The notes beneath the pieces are model-generated. The model did not search any database. It was not told where the DNA came from and worked only from the letters and a program-made list of their open reading frames with translations. Source: Bacteroidota bacterium (GTDB lineage Bacteria > Bacteroidota > Bacteroidia > Bacteroidales > TTA-H9). From it: a stretch of DNA of 43,139 nt. Shown one piece after another: positions 42,123 to 43,139 of the stretch; positions within the stretch are counted from its first letter, which is position 1, and each line of letters opens with the position of its first letter. The position numbers and the translations under genes are program-made. Location: NCBI GenBank assembly GCA_003250395.1, contig QKGM01000050.1:1-43139 (forward strand), read 5' to 3'.

Positions 42123-43139
42123 ATGCCTTTTTTCAGTAGTATGATTTCGTGGTTGATGAAGAAACGGGTTCATCAGATAGAGTTGTTTATGAAATACCCG
42201 CATGACGTTCAGACAGAGTGGCTCCGCCGTTTAATTGCAGCAGCCCGTGATACTGAGTGGGGGCGGCAATATGGTTATAAATCGATCAATAACTGGAATG
42301 AATTCCGAAACAGGGTTCCGGTAAACGATTACGATGCCCTGAAACCATGGATAGACCGGCTTCGCAATGGTGAACAGAATCTTCTATGGAATACCGAAAT
42401 CAAATGGTTTGCCAAATCATCAGGTACCACATCTGACAAGAGCAAATTTATTCCGGTAAGTTACGAATCGCTTGAAGAGTGCCATTTCAAAGGGGGGAAA
42501 GATTTACTTTCAATCTATTGCAACAATCACCCGGAAACCCATATTTTCGACGGGCGCAGCCTGGCAATGGGGGGAAGCCATACGGTCAGGGAAGTTAATA
42601 ATGAGTCGTATTATGATGGTGATCTGTCGGCTATCCTGATGCAAAACCTCCCTTTCTGGGCAGAATTTTTGCGTACACCACAGCTTTCGGTAGCATTGAT
42701 GAACGAATGGGAGAGTAAAATTGAGATGATGGCCAGGACCACTTCCCAGGAAGATGTAACGAACATTTCAGGTGTACCCAGTTGGACACTGTTACTTATC
42801 AAGAAGATTCTTGAGATCACAGGTAAATCTGATCTGAGTGAAGTATGGCCTAATCTTGAATTATTCTTTCACGGCGGGGTAAGTTTTGCTCCTTACAGCG
42901 ATCAATTTCACAGCCTGATTTCTTCACCGGGCATGAACTATGTTGAAACCTACAATGCATCAGAAGGTTTCTTCGGCATTCAGGATCAGCCAAAATCTGA
43001 TTCAATGCTTCTAATGCTTGATTATGGAATTTACTATGAATTTATGCCGCTTGAAGAACTGGGAAGCAACAATCCAAAAGTCCTTTCACTCGACCAGGTT
43101 GAAACAGGCCGTAACTATGCGTTAATCATCAGCACTAAT
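42123..43139 (+). CDS. GH3 family acyl-adenylating enzyme (partial, runs off the edge)
   Basis: First 339 residues of a protein likely near 500. It resembles the GH3 auxin-responsive promoter family: the ATP-binding motif AKSSGTTSDKSKFIPV (about 100-115), LFFHGGVSFAPY, the YNASEGFFG motif (motif II type), and a G-I-Y-Y-E-F-M-P motif (motif III type). In plants GH3 enzymes adenylate a carboxylic acid and join it to an amino acid; bacterial members are common in Bacteroidota, mostly with unknown acyl substrates. Start at ATG 42123; an in-frame Met seven codons later is an alternative. Confidence 0.9.
   Translation, partial: MPFFSSMISWLMKKRVHQIELFMKYPHDVQTEWLRRLIAAARDTEWGRQYGYKSINNWNEFRNRVPVNDYDALKPWIDRLRNGEQNLLWNTEIKWFAKSSGTTSDKSKFIPVSYESLEECHFKGGKDLLSIYCNNHPETHIFDGRSLAMGGSHTVREVNNESYYDGDLSAILMQNLPFWAEFLRTPQLSVALMNEWESKIEMMARTTSQEDVTNISGVPSWTLLLIKKILEITGKSDLSEVWPNLELFFHGGVSFAPYSDQFHSLISSPGMNYVETYNASEGFFGIQDQPKSDSMLLMLDYGIYYEFMPLEELGSNNPKVLSLDQVETGRNYALIISTN

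Overview
The window reads as a chromosomal segment of a Bacteroidota bacterium, probably a Bacteroidales or Marinilabiliales-type lineage. Signs are the family-specific promoter pattern (TTTG, about 19-21 bp, TAnnTTTG), weak ribosome binding sites, a type IX secretion C-terminal domain, BACON domains, and the operon bamD-rpoZ-coaBC-DUF4835-recN. No rRNA, insertion sequence, phage module or CRISPR-Cas locus was found.

Region by region: (1) 1-670 holds the end of a DUF6266-like gene, its terminator and a gene-free stretch. (2) 669-10749 is almost entirely minus-strand housekeeping: a UDP-GlcNAc 2-epimerase, endonuclease IV, a secreted protein with a GldM-like C-terminal segment, fabI, recN, a DUF4835 protein, coaBC, rpoZ, bamD and fabG. 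(3) 10870-22640 is a plus-strand surface-protein island. It has one IgGFc-binding-type protein and four paralogues that share a mature N-terminus (AEGTKE/AEGTRE). All five end in a short conserved C-terminus (I/L-K/L-H-N/D) directly before the stop, in place of a recognisable type IX sorting domain. A 2.4 kb gene-free repeat island (16622-19098) splits the paralogue pairs. It contains a higher-order array of at least 20 short GC-rich hairpins with fixed spacings, a remnant of a restriction-modification enzyme, and duplicated low-complexity blocks. (4) 22900-24600 has a MarC-type membrane protein, an SMR exporter, and two tRNA-Leu genes followed by a 19-bp bidirectional terminator. (5) 24627-31625 is a minus-strand phenylalanine/tyrosine catabolic operon: homogentisate dioxygenase, 4-hydroxyphenylpyruvate dioxygenase, fumarylacetoacetase, a flavin reductase-like protein, an extended aromatic amino acid hydroxylase, and a one-domain DEAD-like ATPase. 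(6) 31954-36435 encodes a 1493-residue type IX cargo protein with two FN3-like domains, an adhesin-like domain, six BACON repeats and a type A C-terminal domain. (7) 36575-43139 carries alaS, a divergent M23 peptidase plus MerR regulator, ispE, and the first 339 codons of a GH3-family gene.

Working together: the catabolic genes make a near-complete route from phenylalanine to fumarate and acetoacetate, but no maleylacetoacetate isomerase or aminotransferase is present here. The bamD operon joins outer-membrane assembly, CoA synthesis and DNA repair. The most unusual content is the five-protein family with its shared terminal motif and the modular hairpin array next to it.
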